Below, piece by piece: positions 17,742-27,893 of a stretch of DNA of 37,096 bases. Below the pieces are notes generated by a model, which did not search any database, was not told the DNA's origin, and worked only from the letters and a program-made list of their open reading frames with translations. Location: NCBI GenBank assembly GCA_036388855.1, contig DASVRA010000008.1, positions 1 through 37,096 on the forward strand, written 5' to 3'. The stretch comes from DASVRA01 sp036388855 (GTDB lineage: Bacteria > Pseudomonadota > Alphaproteobacteria > Caulobacterales > Caulobacteraceae). Position numbers and translations under genes: made by a program. Every line of letters begins with the position of its first letter. Positions within the stretch are counted from its first letter, which is position 1.

Positions 17742-19019
17742 CTACGGCCGCCGCGCGATTGCTCCGTCCTTCATCACGAAATCCACCCGGCGGACGGCGG
17801 TGACGTCCTGCGTGGGATCACCGGGGATGGCGATCAGGTCGGCGAGATAGCCGGGGCGGACGCGGCCGAGGCGGCTCTCCTCGCGCAACACCTTGGCGCC
17901 GGTGGCGGTGCCGGCGGTCAGCGCCTGAACCGGCGTGAGGCCATCCCTCACCAGCCACTCCAACTCACGCCAGCTGGTCCCGTGGGCGAAAACGCCGACA
18001 TCGCTGCCGAGGCCGACGGTGACGCCGGCATCGATCGCCAGCTTCAGCGCTCGGGCGCTCTGTTGCATGGCCTCCGTCGGTGGGCCGCCTCGGCGGTGAC
18101 CGTGGAAGTACTCGTCGTACGCCTCCACGGCCGTCAGGGTGGGCAGGTAGGCGATCCCCTTCTGCGCCATCAGGCGGAAGGTTTCGCGCGAGCCGCCGTA
18201 GCCGTGCTCGATGCTGTCCACGCCCGCCAGCGCGGCGCGGCGCATCCCCTCGTCCGAGGAGGCATGGGCGGCGACCGGCAGGCCCAGGTCATGGGCGGTC
18301 CGGACCAGCGCGTTCAGCTCCTCTTGAGAGAAGGTGGCGCGGTCGGCTCCGCCGGGGCCGATGTGATAGTCGGCGTAGACCTTGATCCAGTCGGCCCCGC
18401 GCCCCGCCTGGTCGCGCACGGCGGCGACCACCTCATCGACGCCGGACGCCTCCTGCGCCCCCTGCGGCAGGTCGAGGTCGGGGCGGTATTTGGCGCGGCC
18501 GGGGCCGTAGGCGCCGCGCGCGACGATCGCCTTGGTCACCACCCACAGGCGGGGTCCGGGCGTCAGGCCCTCGTTTATCGCGCGCCTCAGCGCCACGTCG
18601 GCGAACCCGGCGCCCTCGGTGCCGAGGTCGCGTTCTGAGGTGACGCCAGACAGCAGGGTGGTCTCGGCATGACGCACGGCGCGGACGGTGCGGTAGGCCT
18701 CGGGCTCCTTGAGCACCTGATCGTCCCACAGGGTCTCGTTGTAGGGGTGCAGGAACAGGTGCGAGTGCAGCTCGATCAGGCCGGGCATCAGGGTGTGGCC
18801 GGGGAGCTCGATCGTCTCCGCACCGGGCGGGGCCGCGACCGAGGCGGCGGTGCCGACGGCGGCGATGCGATTGCCGGTGACCAGAACGACCCAGCCGGGG
18901 TGCGTGGGCTCGCCGGCGGTCCAGACCTGGGCGGGGCGGAGGAGAATGGAGCGGTCGGCGGCTTGAGCGATTGCGCTCAGCGCGAACCAGCCGATGGCGA
19001 TGGCGATCTTTCGCAGCAT
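17742..19019 (-). CDS. Exported amidohydrolase family protein
   Basis: A 425-aa metal-dependent hydrolase of the amidohydrolase superfamily, close to the imidazolonepropionase-like/Xaa-Pro dipeptidase group. A signal peptide (about 1-20, ending AQA) suggests a periplasmic location. The metal site reads H85 and H87 (ELHSHLF), K213 as the probable carbamylated lysine (WIKVYADY), H252 (AAHASSDEG), H272 (IEHGYGG) and D340 (GLGSDVG), so the binuclear site looks complete. The C-terminal GYLADLIAIPGDPTQD closes the beta-sandwich. The likely substrate is a peptide or cyclic amide; this cannot be refined. It converges on popA with a 2-base gap. Confidence 0.92.
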   Translation of the reverse strand: MLRKIAIAIGWFALSAIAQAADRSILLRPAQVWTAGEPTHPGWVVLVTGNRIAAVGTAASVAAPPGAETIELPGHTLMPGLIELHSHLFLHPYNETLWDDQVLKEPEAYRTVRAVRHAETTLLSGVTSERDLGTEGAGFADVALRRAINEGLTPGPRLWVVTKAIVARGAYGPGRAKYRPDLDLPQGAQEASGVDEVVAAVRDQAGRGADWIKVYADYHIGPGGADRATFSQEELNALVRTAHDLGLPVAAHASSDEGMRRAALAGVDSIEHGYGGSRETFRLMAQKGIAYLPTLTAVEAYDEYFHGHRRGGPPTEAMQQSARALKLAIDAGVTVGLGSDVGVFAHGTSWRELEWLVRDGLTPVQALTAGTATGAKVLREESRLGRVRPGYLADLIAIPGDPTQDVTAVRRVDFVMKDGAIARRP

Positions 19020-19034
19020 GGCCCGCCTCTAAAC

Positions 19035-19057
19035 CCCTTCTCCCATCGGGAGAAGGG
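19035..19057 (-). terminator. Perfect hairpin after mfd, possible terminator
   Basis: CCCTTCTCCC (19035-19044) and GGGAGAAGGG (19048-19057) form a perfect 10-bp stem with a 3-base loop, starting 2 bases after the mfd stop. On the minus strand it is followed by a short T-containing run (GGTTTAGAGG), a weak U-tract. It also lies 15 bases upstream of the amidohydrolase start, so it could be a repeat element that insulates the two genes. Confidence 0.5.
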
Positions 19058-19059
19058 AA

Positions 19060-22000
19060 TCAGGCCGCTTCCGCGAGCTTGGCGAGATCAGTGAGGATAC
19101 GTTCGGCGGCGGTGAGGCGCTGGTCGGGGGTTTCCCATTCTCCCTTCACCACCACCTTGTGATCGGGCCGGAGTTTCCACAGGCCGTTCTTCTGCACATG
19201 GCCGACCAGCCCTGCCGGGTTGTCGAACCGGTCGCCCCGAAAGCTGACCACCGCGCCCTTCGGCCCCACGTCCACCTTGGCGACGTTGGCCTGGCGGCAG
19301 AGGCCCTTGATGGCGACGACCTTGAGCAGGGCGCCGGCCTCTTCGGGCAGGGGGCCGAAACGGTCGATCAGTTCGGCGGCGAGCGCCTCGCGGTCCTCAA
19401 CGCGCTCGGCTTCGGAGAGGCGGCGGTAGAGCGCCAGGCGGACGTTGAGGTCGGGGACGTAGGCCTCGGGGATCAGCACGGCGGCGCCGGTGTTGATCTG
19501 GGGCGACCAGCCGCGGGCGTCCTGCAGCTCCTTGTCGTCGCCAGCCTTCAGCTCGGCCACGGCGTCCTCCAGCATCTGCTGGTAGAGCTCAACGCCGATC
19601 TCCTTGATGTGCCCCGATTGCTCTTCGCCCAGCAGATTGCCGCCGCCCCGGATGTCGAGGTCGTGGCTGGCCAGTTGAAAGCCGGCGCCCAGGCTGTCCA
19701 GCGATTGCAGCACCTTCAGGCGCTTCTCCGCGCCGAGCGTGATCTGCTTGGTCGCCGGCGTGGTCAGGTAGGCGTAGGCGCGGGCCTTGGCGCGGCCGAC
19801 GCGGCCGCGGATCTGGTAGAGCTGGGAGAGGCCGAACATGTCGGCGCGATGGATGATCAGGGTATTGGCGGTGGGGATGTCCAGCCCCGACTCCACGATG
19901 GTGGTGGACAGCAGCACGTCGTACTGGCCCTCGTAGAACGACCCCATCACGTCCTCGAGCTGGCTCGCCGCCATCTGGCCGTGGCCGACGACGAACTTCA
20001 CCTCCGGCACCTGGTCGCGGAGGAACTTCTCCATCTCCGGCAGGTCGGCGACGCGCGGGACGACGAAATAGGCCTGGCCGCCGCGGTATTTCTCGCGCAG
20101 CAGCGCCTCGCGGACGGTCACCGGGTCCCACGGCGTGACGTAGGTGCGCACCGCCAGCCGGTCCACCGGCGGGGTGGCGATCAGCGACAGCTCGCGGATG
20201 CCCGAGAGCGCCATCTGCAGGGTGCGCGGGATCGGCGTGGCCGACAGCGTGAGCATGTGCACGTCGGCCCGGAGCGCCTTCAGCTTCTCCTTGTGCTTGA
20301 CGCCGAAGTGCTGTTCTTCGTCAACGATCACAAGGCCTATGTTCTCGAACTTCACCTGCTCCGAGAGGACGGCGTGGGTGCCGATGACGATCTCGACCTC
20401 GCCGCGCTTGAGCCCCTCGCGGGTCTCGGCGGCCTCCTTGGCGGTGACCATGCGCGACAGGGTGCGGACCTTCACCGGCCAGCCGTGGAAGCGGTCGCAG
20501 AAGGTCTTGAAGTGCTGGCGAGCGAGCAGGGTGGTGGGGCAGACCACCGCCACCTGCTTGCCGCTCATCGCCACTACGAAGGCGGCGCGCAGCGCCACCT
20601 CGGTCTTGCCGAAGCCCACGTCGCCGCAAATCAGCCGGTCCATCGGCACGCCCTTGGACAGGTCCTCCAGCACGTCGGTGACGGCGTTCAGCTGGTCCTC
20701 GGTCTCCTCATAGGGGAAGCGGGCGCAGAATTCGTCGAACAGGCCGGGCGAGACCTCCAACTCCTGCACGTGCTTGAGCTGGCGCGCGGCGGCGATCTTG
20801 ATCAGCCCGTCGGCCATCTCGCGCAGCCGCTCCTTGGCGCGGGATTTCCTCGCCTGCCAGGCCGCGCCGCCCAGGCGGTCGAGCTGCACGCCATCGGAGT
20901 CGGAGCCGTAGCGGGTCAGCAGGTCGATGTTCTCCACCGGCAAGTAGAGCTTGGCCTCGGCGCCATAGTGCAGCTCCAGGCAGTCGTGCGGCGCCTCCTG
21001 CACCTCCAGCGTGGTCAGACCCTCATAGCGGCCGATGCCGTGGTCGATGTGGACCACGAGATCGCCGGGAGAGAGCGCGGAGGCCTCGGCCAGGAAGTTC
21101 TGCGCGCGGCGGCGCTTGCGCGGGCGGGCGAGCCGGTCGCCCAGGATGTCGGTCTCGGAGATCACCGCCAGGGTGTCGGTCTCGAAGCCGGCATCGACCG
21201 GCAGCACCACGCGCTGCGGGTGCTTGGGGTCGGCGGCGCGGGCGGCGTCCCAGTAGGGGGCGAAGCGCAGGCCTTTCAGCCCGTGATCGCCCAACATGGT
21301 CCCGAGCCGTTCGGAGGAGCCCTCCGACCAGGAGGCGAACAGCACGCGCTTGCCGGCCTTGGCCAACGCGCGGGCGTGCTCGCCAATCTGCTCGAACAGG
21401 TGCACCGAGTCCTGCTGGCGCTCAGGAGCGAAACTCCGGCCTTGGCGCGCGCCCATGTCGACGACATTGGCGCCTTCATCCGCTTGGAAGGGACTGAAGC
21501 GGCGGACTGGCCGCTCGTCCATCCGCGCCGCCCATTCCTCCTTGGTCAGGTAGAGAGCTTCCGGCGGCAAGGCCTTGTAGGCGCTTCTGTTCTTGGCCGT
21601 CTCGGTGCGAGCCTCGTAGGCATCGGAGATGATGTGCAACCGCTCGTCGCGCGCCTCCCCGGCCTGGTGGTCGAAGGCGACCAGCACATCTCCGCCCAGG
21701 TAATCGAACACCGTCTCGGTCTGCTCGTAGAACAGCGGCAGGTGGTGCTCCACGCCCGCGCGGCGCACGCCCTCGGAAACGGAGTCGTAGAGGCCGTCGT
21801 CGCCCGGGGCGCCGAACTCGGCGACATAGCCCTTGCGGAAGCGGGAGATGGTCTCCTCGGTCAGCAGCACCTCCGACACAGGCAGCAGATCCACCGATTG
21901 CAGCTGCTTGGTCGAGCGCTGGGTCTCCGGGTCAAAGGCCCGGATCGACTCCAGGGTGTCGCCGAACAGGTCCAGCCGGACCGGCTCCTCTGCGCCCGGG

Positions 22001-22542
22001 GCCCAGACGTCGATCACCCCACCCCGAATGGCGAACTCGCCGCGTTCGGAAACCGTGGAGGCGCGGGCATAGCCGTTGGCGGCGAAGTAGCGTTCCAGGT
22101 CGGCGGTCTTGATGTCCCGGCCCGGCTTGGCCGAGTAGCTGGCCTCCAGCAGCGCCTTGCGCGGCGGCACGCGCTGGATCACCGCAGCCACGGTGGTGAC
22201 CAGAACCAGCGGCGTCTTTCCCTGCTGGCCTCGCGCCATCCGCACCAGCGCGGCGGTGCGGTCCGCGGCCACCGAGGCGGAGGGGCCGATGCGGTCGTAA
22301 GGCAGGCAGTCCCAGCCGGGAAGCCTTACCGTTTCAACCTTCTCGGCGAAGAACTTCAGCGCGCCTTCGAACGCGGCCGCCCGGCTGATGTCGCGCGCGA
22401 CGAAGCAAACCACCCCGCCCTTCGCCTTGGCGATGTCGGCCATGACCAGGGCGTCGAAGCCCTCGGGCGCGCCCATCAGGTCGAGGCGGCCGGGGGCGGA
22501 GGCGATGCGCTTCAGGTCGGCGCCGGGGATGTCCTTGGCCAT
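19060..22542 (-). CDS. mfd: Transcription-repair coupling factor Mfd
   Basis: A 1160-aa DNA translocase that removes RNA polymerase stalled at lesions and recruits UvrA. The N-terminal UvrB-like module is about 1-330. The RNA polymerase-interacting domain is about 480-560 and includes DLVVHIDHGIGRYEGL. The helicase-type motor has Walker A GDVGFGKTE at about 640, DEEQ at about 741 and the arginine-finger motif QIRGRVGRAKARAYAYL in the second lobe. The TRCF C-terminal domain ends the protein. The length is normal for the family. It begins 2 bases after the sdhE stop (TGACCATGG), so the two are translationally coupled. Confidence 0.98.
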   Translation of the reverse strand: MAKDIPGADLKRIASAPGRLDLMGAPEGFDALVMADIAKAKGGVVCFVARDISRAAAFEGALKFFAEKVETVRLPGWDCLPYDRIGPSASVAADRTAALVRMARGQQGKTPLVLVTTVAAVIQRVPPRKALLEASYSAKPGRDIKTADLERYFAANGYARASTVSERGEFAIRGGVIDVWAPGAEEPVRLDLFGDTLESIRAFDPETQRSTKQLQSVDLLPVSEVLLTEETISRFRKGYVAEFGAPGDDGLYDSVSEGVRRAGVEHHLPLFYEQTETVFDYLGGDVLVAFDHQAGEARDERLHIISDAYEARTETAKNRSAYKALPPEALYLTKEEWAARMDERPVRRFSPFQADEGANVVDMGARQGRSFAPERQQDSVHLFEQIGEHARALAKAGKRVLFASWSEGSSERLGTMLGDHGLKGLRFAPYWDAARAADPKHPQRVVLPVDAGFETDTLAVISETDILGDRLARPRKRRRAQNFLAEASALSPGDLVVHIDHGIGRYEGLTTLEVQEAPHDCLELHYGAEAKLYLPVENIDLLTRYGSDSDGVQLDRLGGAAWQARKSRAKERLREMADGLIKIAAARQLKHVQELEVSPGLFDEFCARFPYEETEDQLNAVTDVLEDLSKGVPMDRLICGDVGFGKTEVALRAAFVVAMSGKQVAVVCPTTLLARQHFKTFCDRFHGWPVKVRTLSRMVTAKEAAETREGLKRGEVEIVIGTHAVLSEQVKFENIGLVIVDEEQHFGVKHKEKLKALRADVHMLTLSATPIPRTLQMALSGIRELSLIATPPVDRLAVRTYVTPWDPVTVREALLREKYRGGQAYFVVPRVADLPEMEKFLRDQVPEVKFVVGHGQMAASQLEDVMGSFYEGQYDVLLSTTIVESGLDIPTANTLIIHRADMFGLSQLYQIRGRVGRAKARAYAYLTTPATKQITLGAEKRLKVLQSLDSLGAGFQLASHDLDIRGGGNLLGEEQSGHIKEIGVELYQQMLEDAVAELKAGDDKELQDARGWSPQINTGAAVLIPEAYVPDLNVRLALYRRLSEAERVEDREALAAELIDRFGPLPEEAGALLKVVAIKGLCRQANVAKVDVGPKGAVVSFRGDRFDNPAGLVGHVQKNGLWKLRPDHKVVVKGEWETPDQRLTAAERILTDLAKLAEAA

Positions 22543-22544
22543 GG

Positions 22545-22838
22545 TCAGGCCCCGGTTGCGGCGGGCGGGCGGAAGCGGCGGATCAGGTCGAGCACTTCGC
22601 CTTCCAGGTGTCGGGGCGCGGGGGCGCCGGTGATCCAGCCGTAGAGCAGCGGGTCGGGCGCCTCCATCAGCGTCTCCAACTCCGCCAGTTGCGCCAAGTT
22701 CAGCCCCGCCGCGTGTTTATCCACGAACGGCCCCAGGATCAGGTCCGCCTCGCGGAAGCCGCGATGCCAGGCGCGATACTTCAGCTTGCGCAAGCGGGCG
22801 TCGTCCAAGGCGGCCTCGGCTTTCGGAGAGGCGGCCAT
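22545..22838 (-). CDS. sdhE: Succinate dehydrogenase assembly factor 2 (SdhE)
   Basis: A 97-aa protein of the SdhE/YgfY/SDHAF2 family, which promotes covalent attachment of FAD to the SdhA flavoprotein. The conserved RGFREADLILGPFVD (about 28-42) contains the RGxxE motif that contacts SdhA. LETLMEAPDPLLYGWITG (about 57-74) is the second family block. The start is MAASPKAE at 22838; the much longer upstream frame is not homologous. The sdhE-mfd order is common in alphaproteobacteria. Confidence 0.94.
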   Translation of the reverse strand: MAASPKAEAALDDARLRKLKYRAWHRGFREADLILGPFVDKHAAGLNLAQLAELETLMEAPDPLLYGWITGAPAPRHLEGEVLDLIRRFRPPAATGA

Positions 22839-22904
22839 ATAGGCGGCGCGGCCCCGGCGCGCCACCGCTGTTGACGCCGCGCCGCGCGCGGGCTTGGCAG
22901 GGGC

Positions 22905-23528
22905 GTGGCCCTGCTGATCGCGCTCTTCGCCGCCCTGCCCGCGAGCGCCGCCGCGGTGTTCGCGGCGCGGAGGTTCGGCACGGCGCTGGATCGGAGGCAG
23001 GCGGCGGCCGTGGTCGCAGCGACCGTGTCGCTGTTCGCGTGGGCGGCGCTGGCGTCTCCCGGGGACTGGCGACTGACGGCGAGCTGCGCGCTCGCCTGGT
23101 CGCTGCTGGTGCTGGCGGCGGTGGACCTCACGCAGCTGCGGCTGCCGGACCTGCTGACCCTGCCGCTGCTCGCGGCCGGCTTGTTCGCCAGCCTCTTCCT
23201 GCCCGAGGCCCAGCCGCTCGACCACCTCGCCGGCGCGGCCGCGGCCTATGGAGCGATGGCGGGGCTGGCCTGGGCCTATTCCCAGTTCCGGGGCCGCGAA
23301 GGGCTGGGGCTGGGAGACGCCAAGCTGCTGGCGGCGGCCGGAGCCTGGCTGGGATGGCAGGCGCTTCCGTCGGTCGTGCTTGTCGCCTGCGCGGCCGCCT
23401 TCGCCATGATCGGACTGCGCTGGACCATGCATGGGCGCGAGACCCTGCGCCAGCCGTTCCCGTTTGGCGCGCCGCTCTGCCTGGCCTTCTGGCTGACCTG
23501 GCTCCACGGCCCGCTCGGCCCGGCTTAG
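22905..23528 (+). CDS. A24 family prepilin peptidase (short form)
   Basis: A 207-aa membrane aspartic protease of the type IV prepilin peptidase/GspO/CpaA group, which cleaves leader peptides of pilins or pseudopilins. Hydrophobic helices occupy most of the chain. The two catalytic Asp are D74 in AAVDLTQLRLPD and D138 in GLGLGDAKLLAA. The N-terminal cytoplasmic Cys-rich methylase domain of long PilD enzymes is absent, as in CpaA-like forms. No pilin genes are near. The start is GTG 22905 with only a poorly spaced AGGGG, so the true start could differ slightly. It diverges from sdhE and ends one base from the SleB gene. Confidence 0.88.
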   Translation: MALLIALFAALPASAAAVFAARRFGTALDRRQAAAVVAATVSLFAWAALASPGDWRLTASCALAWSLLVLAAVDLTQLRLPDLLTLPLLAAGLFASLFLPEAQPLDHLAGAAAAYGAMAGLAWAYSQFRGREGLGLGDAKLLAAAGAWLGWQALPSVVLVACAAAFAMIGLRWTMHGRETLRQPFPFGAPLCLAFWLTWLHGPLGPA

Positions 23529-23529
23529 C

Positions 23530-24459
23530 TCAGGGCGTCAGAAGCGCCGGCTTGGCGATCTCAAGTCCCCAGGCGGTGAACACGCCGGGCTTGGCCGGCT
23601 GCAGCGGAACGGCGGCTCGACCGACGGTCGCGGCCGGCGCGGAGGCGCCCGTTCGGGCCGGCAGCAGGCGCGGGCTCGGCGCGCCCGCGGCGGCCGAGGC
23701 AACGAGCACGCGCGCCGGGTCGGCCTGGCCGGGCCAGCGGTAGAAGACGTGCAGGCCGATGCGGGCCACCTTGTCGAGGCCCGAACTCCAGGACGGCCGC
23801 ACATAGACGGCGTGGTAGTTCAACGCCGTCCCCACCGACGCCGCCACCTCCCCGTTCAGCGCCCGCTCGGCCACCTGCCGCGCGCGGGTCCAGGCCGCCG
23901 CCGTCGCCGGCCGGTTCAGCGACCCGTCGCAGGTGAAGGTGAACTGGCAGCCGGTGCGTCGCTCCGACCCCTGGAACACCACGCCGCAGACGCTCTTGGG
24001 ATAGGCCGGATGGCGGGCGCGGTTGAGCACCACCTGCGCCACCGCCTCCTGCCCCTGGACCGGCTCGTTTGCCGCCTCGTAGTGGACGGCGGCGGTCAGG
24101 CACTGGACCGCCCGCTCGCGCTCGCTGGGCGGCCCCTCCAGCACGAACGGCTGGGCCGCCAGCACCGGAATGCGGGTGAGCGCGTGCGCCGCGTTCAGCG
24201 CCTGGGGCGACAGCCCCCGCCTGGACTGCGATCTTTGCGGCGCGGGGACGCGCGCGGTTTGCGTCGAACGCGGGAAGGCGATGACCAGGTCCGCGGGCCC
24301 GGCCGTCCCGCCCGCAAGCGCGAGCGCGGGCGCTCCGGCGGCCGAGGCGGCCAGCAGCGCTGCGAAAGCTTTGGCGGTGGAAAGCTGGGGCAAGGCGGCG
24401 GCTGAGGGTTCCAAGGGCGGACGCCCAACAGGCTCCACACGACAACTACGTGAAGTCAA
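23530..24459 (-). CDS. SleB-type cell wall hydrolase, exported
   Basis: A 309-aa protein with a Hydrolase_2 (SleB/CwlJ-like) domain. An N-terminal hydrophobic segment (about 30-50) looks like a signal peptide. The catalytic domain begins at about 118 with CLTAAVHYEAANEPVQGQ, where E128 is the expected catalytic acid, and continues with VAQVVLNRARHPAYPKSVC and CQFTFTCDG, all family hallmarks. The role is cleavage of peptidoglycan glycan strands during wall remodelling. The C-terminal about 90 residues are Ala/Pro-rich and unrelated to known domains. The start TTG 24459 is weak; GTG at 24438 is an alternative. Confidence 0.9.
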   Translation of the reverse strand: MTSRSCRVEPVGRPPLEPSAAALPQLSTAKAFAALLAASAAGAPALALAGGTAGPADLVIAFPRSTQTARVPAPQRSQSRRGLSPQALNAAHALTRIPVLAAQPFVLEGPPSERERAVQCLTAAVHYEAANEPVQGQEAVAQVVLNRARHPAYPKSVCGVVFQGSERRTGCQFTFTCDGSLNRPATAAAWTRARQVAERALNGEVAASVGTALNYHAVYVRPSWSSGLDKVARIGLHVFYRWPGQADPARVLVASAAAGAPSPRLLPARTGASAPAATVGRAAVPLQPAKPGVFTAWGLEIAKPALLTP

Positions 24460-24636
24460 CCAGCGTGGATGCCGCGCCCGCCGCTTCGGGACCCATGACG
24501 TCGGCTCGCGCTCAAGTTTTCCGGGACGACGGGACCGATTGTCACATCCAGCGGCTATCCGCCTGCGTAGCTCTTGGGCAACGGCTCGCCGTCAAGGGCC
24601 GGGCCTCATTCGCGCGATAGCGCAACAGGGAGAGAG

Positions 24637-25533
<897 letters not shown>

Positions 25534-25542
25534 GTCCGCCTC

Positions 25543-25583
25543 GTGAGCGGTGGCCGCCGTGGCCGCCGCTCACCTCGTTTTCC
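25543..25583 (+). terminator. Intrinsic terminator of the ferritin-like gene
   Basis: GTGAGCGGTGGCC (25543-25555) pairs with GGCCGCCGCTCAC (25561-25573), a 13-bp stem with one G-U pair and a 5-base loop. It is followed by CTCGTTTTCC. It begins 10 bases after the stop codon. It separates the ferritin-like gene from the sigma factor gene, so the two are probably not one transcript. Confidence 0.8.
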
Positions 25584-25657
25584 CTAAAAGAGGAACGACC
25601 TTCGCCGCCTGTCCATTGTCGCTGAGGCGGCTGGGATGGATGGACCGTTTGCGAGGC

Positions 25658-26317
25658 ATGGACGAGGACGGAGGCGATCGGGCGGACGCGCGGTCCCACG
25701 GTCCAGCCAAGCTTGACGGCGAGACTGGCGAAGCCCGCCCCTTGTGCGGCCCGTCCCAGCCGCAAGAAAAGGCGCCCGACCCATGGGCGCTGCTGATCGT
25801 TCGCATCGCCCAGGAGCGCGACGCCGCCGCGTTCAAGGCCCTGTTCGAAGCCTTCGCCCCCCGGCTGAAAGGCTTTCTGCTGCATCAGGGCTTGGCGCCG
25901 GCGGCGGCGGAAGAGTTGGCGCAGGAGGCGTTATTGACCGTCTGGCGCAAGGCCAACTACTTCGACCCCCACCGGGCCAGCGCCGCCGCCTGGATATTCA
26001 CCCTGGCGCGCAACCTCCGCATCGACGCCTACCGCCGCGGGCGCGCGGTTCTTCCACCTGATATCGACCCCCTGTCCGACCAGGACGCCCCCGCCGCCGC
26101 CGAAGGCATGGTGCTGGCCGCCGAACGCGACGGCCGCCTGCATGACGCCATGCGGGGCCTGCCCGCGAACCAGGTGGAGGTTCTCCAGTCCTCCTTCTTC
26201 CACGACAAGCCGCACGCGCAGATCGCCCGCGAGCTGGACCTGCCGCTCGGCACCGTGAAGTCCCGCATCCGCACCGCGCTGCTGCGCCTCAGAGAGCTGC
26301 TGGGGGACACGCGGTGA
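25658..26317 (+). CDS. ECF sigma factor, RpoE/ECF11-like
   Basis: A sigma-70 family ECF factor of about 219 aa with the chosen start. Region 2 contains FEAFAPRLKGFLLHQGL and AEELAQEALLTVWRKANYF, with WIFTLARNLRIDAYRR at its end. Region 4 is LPANQVEVLQSSFFHDKPHA followed by LPLGTVKSRIRTALLRLREL, which recognises the -35 element. The start is uncertain: ATG 25658, ATG 25640 or TTG 25741 all give a complete core. It overlaps the ChrR-type anti-sigma gene in GTGA, the arrangement of the RpoE-ChrR pair that responds to singlet oxygen in Rhodobacter. Confidence 0.92.
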   Translation: MDEDGGDRADARSHGPAKLDGETGEARPLCGPSQPQEKAPDPWALLIVRIAQERDAAAFKALFEAFAPRLKGFLLHQGLAPAAAEELAQEALLTVWRKANYFDPHRASAAAWIFTLARNLRIDAYRRGRAVLPPDIDPLSDQDAPAAAEGMVLAAERDGRLHDAMRGLPANQVEVLQSSFFHDKPHAQIARELDLPLGTVKSRIRTALLRLRELLGDTR

Positions 26318-26907
26318 CCCCCGCGCATCACCCTTCCCCCGAGGTGCTCAAGGCGTTCGCGCAGGGAGAGCTGCGCCCCGCGTTCGTGATCGCGGCCGGC
26401 GTGCACGTCCGCGCCTGTTCGGCCTGCCAGAGCGCCGTGGACGGTTTCGAGACCGACGCCGGACGCGCGCTGCTCGGCCACGCGCCCGAGCCCCTCCCCC
26501 CCGACAGCTTCGCGCGCACCTTTCACCGGGCGCAGGAGCCGTCCGTGACCGAAGGAGACGGCGGCGGGCCGATCAGGTTCGGCCGCAGGCGCTGGGCGGC
26601 GCCCGGCGTGTGGGTGCGCCACGCTCCGCGCGAGGTCAGCGGCTCCGACCAGCTCTACCTGCTCAAGGCGCCGCCCCGGTTCGGCATCCACCACGGCCAC
26701 CAGGGGATCGAGTTCACCGCCCTGCTGCAGGGCTCCATCCAGGACGGCTCGGACTTCCACGCCGGCGACTTCGTCGAGATGAGCGAAATCAGCGAGCACC
26801 GCCCCGCCGCCGGTCCCGACGGCTGCCTCTGCCTGATCGCCAGCGAAAAGCCGATGCGCGCCCGTACCCTGGCCGCCCGCATCGCCCAGAAGCTCGCCGG
26901 CGCGTGA
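26314..26907 (+). CDS. chrR: ChrR-type zinc anti-sigma factor with cupin domain
   Basis: A 197-aa anti-sigma factor. The N-terminal zinc anti-sigma domain has H6, H31, C35 and C38 (HVRACSAC), the same residues and numbering I recall for Rhodobacter ChrR. The C-terminal cupin (about 100-185) carries HHGHQGIE and EHRP, giving H127, H129, E133 and H162 as a second metal site that in ChrR is needed to sense singlet oxygen or peroxides. It would hold the upstream ECF factor inactive in the cytosol. The GTG start overlaps the sigma stop by 4 bases, ensuring coupled synthesis. Confidence 0.92.
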   Translation: MTPAHHPSPEVLKAFAQGELRPAFVIAAGVHVRACSACQSAVDGFETDAGRALLGHAPEPLPPDSFARTFHRAQEPSVTEGDGGGPIRFGRRRWAAPGVWVRHAPREVSGSDQLYLLKAPPRFGIHHGHQGIEFTALLQGSIQDGSDFHAGDFVEMSEISEHRPAAGPDGCLCLIASEKPMRARTLAARIAQKLAGA

Positions 26908-27063
26908 GGGCCGCCTCCTCTTAAGGCGCTGCTCGTCGAGTAACTTCGCCTATGCGCCCGAAGCCGTCGACCAGCTCCGCAGACCGGCCGCGCCGCGGAG
27001 GCTTTCAGTCGGTGTTCTTGGCCCCCGCGTGACCCCCGCCGCCGGCCCGGCTAAGGGAGCGGC

Positions 27064-27843
27064 GTGCCAACCCCCTCCCCGCCCGCCGTGATCCTGAGCG
27101 CCCCGCAGCTGGCCGAGAATATCGGCGGGGTCGCCCGGGTGATGGCCAACTTCGGCCTCCACGACCTGCGCCTGGTCAACCCGCGCGACGGCTGGCCCCA
27201 GGAGCGCGCCTGGGCCAGCGCGTCCGGCGCCGACTGGCCTCTGGACGGGGCGCGGGTGTTCGGCCGACTGGAGGACGCCCTGTCCGACCTCCAGCTGGTC
27301 TACGCCGCGACCGCCCGCCCGCGCGAGGTGAACCTGCCCGTGCTTACTCCCCGCGAGGCCGCCGCGTCCCTGAGCGCCGGCGCGGGCGAGGGCCTGACGA
27401 CCGGCCTCCTGTTCGGCGCCGAGCGAGCGGGGCTGGAGAGCGACGAGGTCTCCCTCTGCTCGGCCATCGTCACCGTCCCCATCGACCCCAGGTTCCGCTC
27501 CCTGAACCTGGCCCAGGCGGTGGCGGTGAACGCCTACGAGTGGCGCCTGACCCAGGCGGCCGAGGCGCCCGCGGCCTTTCGCCCCCCCGCCAGCCCGCCA
27601 GCCGGTCAGGACTCCCTGCACGGCCTGTTCCAGCACCTGGAGCGTGAACTGGACGCCTCAGGCTTCTTCCATCCGCCCGAGAAGACGCCCGGCATGGTCC
27701 GCAACCTGCGCGCCATCCTCGCCCGCGCGGCCCTGACCGAGCAGGAGGTCAGCACCTTGCGCGGCGTGGTCACCGCCCTCTCGCGCGGCCGCGGGCGGGT
27801 GCTGGAGAAGCTGGCGCGGCGCCGAACCGAAAGCGGCGGGTGA
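27064..27843 (+). CDS. trmJ: tRNA 2'-O-methyltransferase TrmJ-like (SpoU/SPOUT family)
   Basis: A 259-aa SPOUT RNA methyltransferase that is expected to methylate the ribose at tRNA position 32. Motif 1 is AENIGGVARVMANFGLHDLR (about 18-37). Motif 2 is LLFGAERAGL (about 115-124). Motif 3 is VPIDPRFRSLNLAQAVAVNA (about 139-158), which forms the knot that binds S-adenosylmethionine. The C-terminal helical extension (about 180-255) with FFHPPEKTPGMVRNLRAIL is typical of TrmJ rather than TrmH or RlmB. The start is GTG 27064 with GGGAGCG just upstream. It lies 156 bases after chrR, a gap without recognisable features. Confidence 0.9.
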   Translation: MPTPSPPAVILSAPQLAENIGGVARVMANFGLHDLRLVNPRDGWPQERAWASASGADWPLDGARVFGRLEDALSDLQLVYAATARPREVNLPVLTPREAAASLSAGAGEGLTTGLLFGAERAGLESDEVSLCSAIVTVPIDPRFRSLNLAQAVAVNAYEWRLTQAAEAPAAFRPPASPPAGQDSLHGLFQHLERELDASGFFHPPEKTPGMVRNLRAILARAALTEQEVSTLRGVVTALSRGRGRVLEKLARRRTESGG

Positions 27844-27893
27844 ACCTTGGCCGTGGACGCGCTATGGAGTTGGGCCGTTCACCGGAGGACATC

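Noticed and set aside
19159..22644. Open frame of 1161 codons antisense to mfd
   Set aside because: It mirrors mfd almost exactly, is repetitive in composition, and has no family blocks. Mfd is certain, so this is a shadow.
22839..23507. N-terminal extension of the sdhE frame
   Set aside because: It is Gln/Arg-rich and antisense to the prepilin peptidase gene. SdhE homology starts at MAASPKAE.
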